A stretch of DNA of 64,000 nucleotides. Origin: Paenibacillus alba. GTDB taxonomy: Bacteria; Bacillota; Bacilli; Paenibacillales; NBRC-103111. The notes under the pieces are model-generated. The model had not been told where the DNA came from. It worked only from the letters and a program-made list of their open reading frames with translations, and did not search any database. The stretch covers positions 124,001 through 188,000 of the forward strand of contig NZ_JABMKZ010000003.1 in NCBI RefSeq assembly GCF_013204855.1, written 5' to 3'. Made by a program: the position numbers and the translations under genes. Below are positions 62,301-64,000 of the stretch, piece by piece. How positions within the stretch are numbered: position 1 is the first letter of the stretch; the number at the start of each line of letters is the position of its first letter.

Positions 62301-62892
62301 GTTACAGCTATCTGAGGTGTATTATGGGCTTTCGCTGCAAATGCTGACGTATTTGGACGTCATTATTACCCATGCCGAGCAGTGGCTGGGCATTGCGGCC
62401 AAGCCGGCAGGCGTCCTCTATTTCCACGTCCATAATCCGATGCTGCAGCAAAAAAATGCGCTCGATCCTGCTCAAATTGAGAAGGAGCTGCGCAAACGTT
62501 TTAAGATGAAGGGTCTTATTACCGCTGATGCGGAAGTCGCCGGCTTGATGGATGATGAACTGTTAAAAAGTGCAGGACATTCTCAGCTGATTCCGGTCGC
62601 CTTAAAGAAAGACGGCAGCTTCTATTCCAGCTCATCCGTTGCAACGGACGAACAGTGGGATACGCTGCGCAAATATGTCCGCAAGCAAGTCAAGCAGATC
62701 GGTACCGATATTACGGATGGCCATGTCGATATTTCTCCATATCGTTTGGGCAAAAAAACAGCCTGCTTGTACTGTTCTTATAAATCGATTTGTCAGTTTG
62801 ATCCTTTGTTTGAAGGAAACGAACTCCATGTCTTGAAGCAAAGAGGAAAAGATCAGCTTTGGTCCGATTTGGAGCAAGAGGTGAGCCATTAA
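59365..62892 (+). CDS. addB: Helicase-nuclease subunit AddB
   Basis: An 1175-residue AddB. N-terminal Walker A-type loop GRAGSGKSE, UvrD-like fold, and a C-terminal RecB-family nuclease domain with the iron-sulfur cluster cysteines C812, C1134, C1137 and C1143 (CPF, then CLYCSYKSIC) and the catalytic VIDYKSS. AddAB resects double-strand breaks to Chi. GGAGGCC precedes ATG 59365. addA follows directly. Confidence 0.98.
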   Translation: MSIRFVIGRAGSGKSERCLDEMKQLLAAEPEGDPLILLVPEQATFQAEHALVSDPSIRGMIRAQVLSFHRLAWRVMQEEGGTARLPIDDTGKKLLLTSILHKYKDQLRLFGHSAEQMGFVDRLNQLFTEMKRYCVTAQQLTEHEAKRAAALGESGLLRDKMHDIQLVYRQFEAELARQYLDGEDYLTLLAEQIAKSAYLRSASIWIDGFHGFTPQEFAVVGALFANCRQVTVTLCVDRELQAGDRPDELDLFHPTAMTMVRMQEMIWQLGLKAPEVHLLAPEHSPRYEDSPALGYLERNFDRRIGGAARRYQPASNEKLNDQLVIKEAVHRRAEVEGAIRDMLQLVREQGVRWREIAVMVRNMEGYQDLLKAMLTDYDIPHFFDQKRSVLHHPLVEFIRSALEVVQHNWHYDAVFRCVKTDLLIPVEAADQRTELDKLENYVLAFGIQGYRWTDGKPWTFKFRANLEQVDEQAQEPTAELDALNTSKEWVVKPLLAFSKKLQQAKSVKDQVAALYDLLVTVQAPEKLEAWSEAATREGKPEKAREHGQMWNSVMDMLDQLVETMGEDDLSLELFNGLIETGMESMKLGLVPPSMDQLLIGSMDRTRSSGIRYAYILGVNDGVIPAQMAEKGVLTEAERTVLTDSGLPMADGSRRKLLDEQFIVYTSLTVPGKRLWLSYPLADEEGKSLLPSELIKQIRQLFPGTEAPLLLAEPSNESSANEQSYYIAHPNQAISYLAVRMKHWMLGGRMDDLWWETFNWYAAKPEWQMKLQSVVQALQYTNKEEGLSPRTSKLLYGHNLRASVSRMEKYVACPFSHFVSHGLRLQERRVYRLDAPDIGQLFHAALNQFVQKLQQDQLDWGSLTAEQCMERSAQVVDELAPRLQGEILLSSSRYAYIARKLKQVVGRAAVVLGEHAKHGQFEPLGLEIDFGPGKELPPLIFELENGCTMEIIGRIDRVDRADGEQGVLLRVIDYKSSTTSLQLSEVYYGLSLQMLTYLDVIITHAEQWLGIAAKPAGVLYFHVHNPMLQQKNALDPAQIEKELRKRFKMKGLITADAEVAGLMDDELLKSAGHSQLIPVALKKDGSFYSSSSVATDEQWDTLRKYVRKQVKQIGTDITDGHVDISPYRLGKKTACLYCSYKSICQFDPLFEGNELHVLKQRGKDQLWSDLEQEVSH

Positions 62893-62917
62893 TACGGACG
62901 GAAAGGAGAATGTATAC

Positions 62918-64000
62918 GTGAAGAAACAACAACAGCCTAAGCCTCCCGGAAGCACATGGACGGATGATCAATGGGACGCTATTACGCTTAAGGGTCAAAA
63001 TATGCTGGTCGCCGCTGCGGCCGGCTCAGGAAAAACAGCCGTGCTCGTCGAGCGGATTATACGCCGGATCTCGGACGAGTGGGAGCCGGTAGATGTAGAT
63101 CGGCTGCTGGTCGCAACGTTCACCAAAGCGGCCGCCTCCGAAATGAAGCATCGGATTCGAGATGCTTTGGAACAAGAGCTGATGAAGCAGCCGCATTCGC
63201 AGCATCTGCGGAAGCAGCTTGCGCTGATGGGGCGCGCCTCGATTACGACGCTGCATTCCTTCTGCCTGGAAGTCGTGCAGCGGTATTTCAGCCTGATTCG
63301 GCTTGATCCCGGCTTTCGCATCGCGAATGAAACGGAAGCCGAGCTGCTTCGCCAGGATCTGCTTGGCGAAATGCTCGAGGAATATTACGCCGCAAGCGGA
63401 GAGAACAGCGCCTTCTGGCGGCTGGTCGATTCGTTCAGCGGCGAGCGCAACGACGACGCGATCATGCAGCTGATTCAGAAGCTGTATGATGTGTCGCGTT
63501 CTCATCCGTGGCCGGAGCACTGGTTAAGAGCGACGGCTTCGATGTTTGGGCCGCCGGCTGCGCAGGAGATGCCGGAGGAGGCAGGCTCCGTGGTAGAGGA
63601 GGCGCTGCCTTACGTTGCGGCGGCTGCGGCGCCGGTGGATTATTCGCTCTGGGAACAGAGTCTGATTCGCGACCTGACGCTGGATTTGGAAGGCGCAGCG
63701 GATTTGCTGCGCCAAGCCGTAGACATCGCGGAATCCCCTGGCGGGCCAGCACCGTATTTGGACAATTTACGCGAAGATTTGCTGCTCGTGAACAACTTGC
63801 TAGAAACGACCACCTATCCTTGGTCCGTGTTGTATCTCGGCTTTCAGACCGTCGAATTTGGCAAGCTCAAAGCCTGCAAAGGCGACGACTACGACAAAGA
63901 GCTCCAAGAGGAAGTTAAGGAGCTGCGCAACAAAGCCAAAGAGCAAATCAATAAAATAAAGGAAGAGCTCTTCGGCCGCACACCGGAACAATTTCACCAA
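62918..64000 (+). CDS. addA: Helicase-nuclease subunit AddA, 3' end outside window
   Basis: 361 codons, open to the window edge, starting at GTG 62918 behind AAAGGAG. The UvrD/Rep motor start is clear: WTDDQWDAI (Q motif), Walker A AAAAGSGKTAVLVERI, motif Ia VATFTKAAASEMKHRI and ASITTLHSFCLEVV. The remaining helicase domains and the C-terminal nuclease lie beyond the window. A GC-rich block begins near 63000. It follows addB by 25 bp. Confidence 0.97.
   Translation, partial: MKKQQQPKPPGSTWTDDQWDAITLKGQNMLVAAAAGSGKTAVLVERIIRRISDEWEPVDVDRLLVATFTKAAASEMKHRIRDALEQELMKQPHSQHLRKQLALMGRASITTLHSFCLEVVQRYFSLIRLDPGFRIANETEAELLRQDLLGEMLEEYYAASGENSAFWRLVDSFSGERNDDAIMQLIQKLYDVSRSHPWPEHWLRATASMFGPPAAQEMPEEAGSVVEEALPYVAAAAAPVDYSLWEQSLIRDLTLDLEGAADLLRQAVDIAESPGGPAPYLDNLREDLLLVNNLLETTTYPWSVLYLGFQTVEFGKLKACKGDDYDKELQEEVKELRNKAKEQINKIKEELFGRTPEQFHQ

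Noticed and set aside
1..64000. tRNA or rRNA genes, prophage or transposase genes
   Set aside because: Read through for these; no cloverleaf, rRNA or transposase-like stretch was recognised, although a tool-based scan was not possible.

Overview
The window reads as a chromosomal segment of a Gram-positive, low-to-mid GC, endospore-forming member of the Bacillales, most likely Paenibacillus or a close relative. The evidence is sporulation and germination genes (gpr, spoIIP, a gerA-type operon), competence genes (comER, comEA, comEB, comEC), AddAB instead of RecBCD, an HrcA/CIRCE heat-shock operon, a T-box in front of leuS, strong purine-rich ribosome binding sites, and frequent TTG/GTG starts. 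Gene order follows the B. subtilis yqeG-to-yqeW segment: yqeG-yqeH-aroE-yhbY-nadD-yqeK-rsfS-yqeM-comE-holA-rpsT-gpr-spoIIP-yqxA-lepA-hemW-hrcA-grpE-dnaK-dnaJ-prmA-rsmE-mtaB-yqeW. Lineage-specific cargo sits between these blocks.

Layout. 0-8.4 kb: a transglutaminase fragment, an esterase, then a tightly packed operon for ribosome assembly, shikimate and NAD metabolism. 8.4-16 kb: T-box-controlled leuS, then comER (opposite strand), comEA, comEB and comEC for DNA uptake. 16-28 kb (insert relative to B. subtilis): a chemoreceptor, a leftward gerA-gerB-gerC operon with a small membrane protein, an ABC exporter with its own two-component system, and an ECF-type sigma factor with its anti-sigma. 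28-38 kb: holA, rpsT (leftward), gpr, an inserted three-gene cassette with two TIR-like proteins, spoIIP, yqxA, lepA, hemW and an ArgA-like acetyltransferase. 38.3-44.8 kb: the CIRCE-controlled operon hrcA, chaperonin, grpE, dnaK, dnaJ; the chaperonin is archaeal-like (group III), not GroEL. 45-51 kb (insert): alkaline phosphatase, an ABC system with a lipoprotein, two small proteins and a glycerophosphodiesterase. 51-64 kb: prmA, a site-2 protease, rsmE, mtaB, a deoC remnant, a Na/Pi transporter gene, an RlmI-type methyltransferase, a CitA-type citrate synthase, addB and the start of addA.

The two best leads for something new are the cassette between gpr and spoIIP (one TIR-like protein with the catalytic Glu kept, one partner with it lost and an unrecognised C-terminal domain, plus a 55-residue ORF, next to a palindromic repeat) and the group III chaperonin embedded in an HrcA operon. 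Further points are a leader with a T-box-like core and a palindromic operator before the ArgA-like gene, a deoC gene remnant, tandem palindromic repeats before the citrate synthase gene, and abrupt GC-rich blocks inside comEC, the chaperonin gene, yqeW and addA. All assignments come from reading the sequence; no database search was run.
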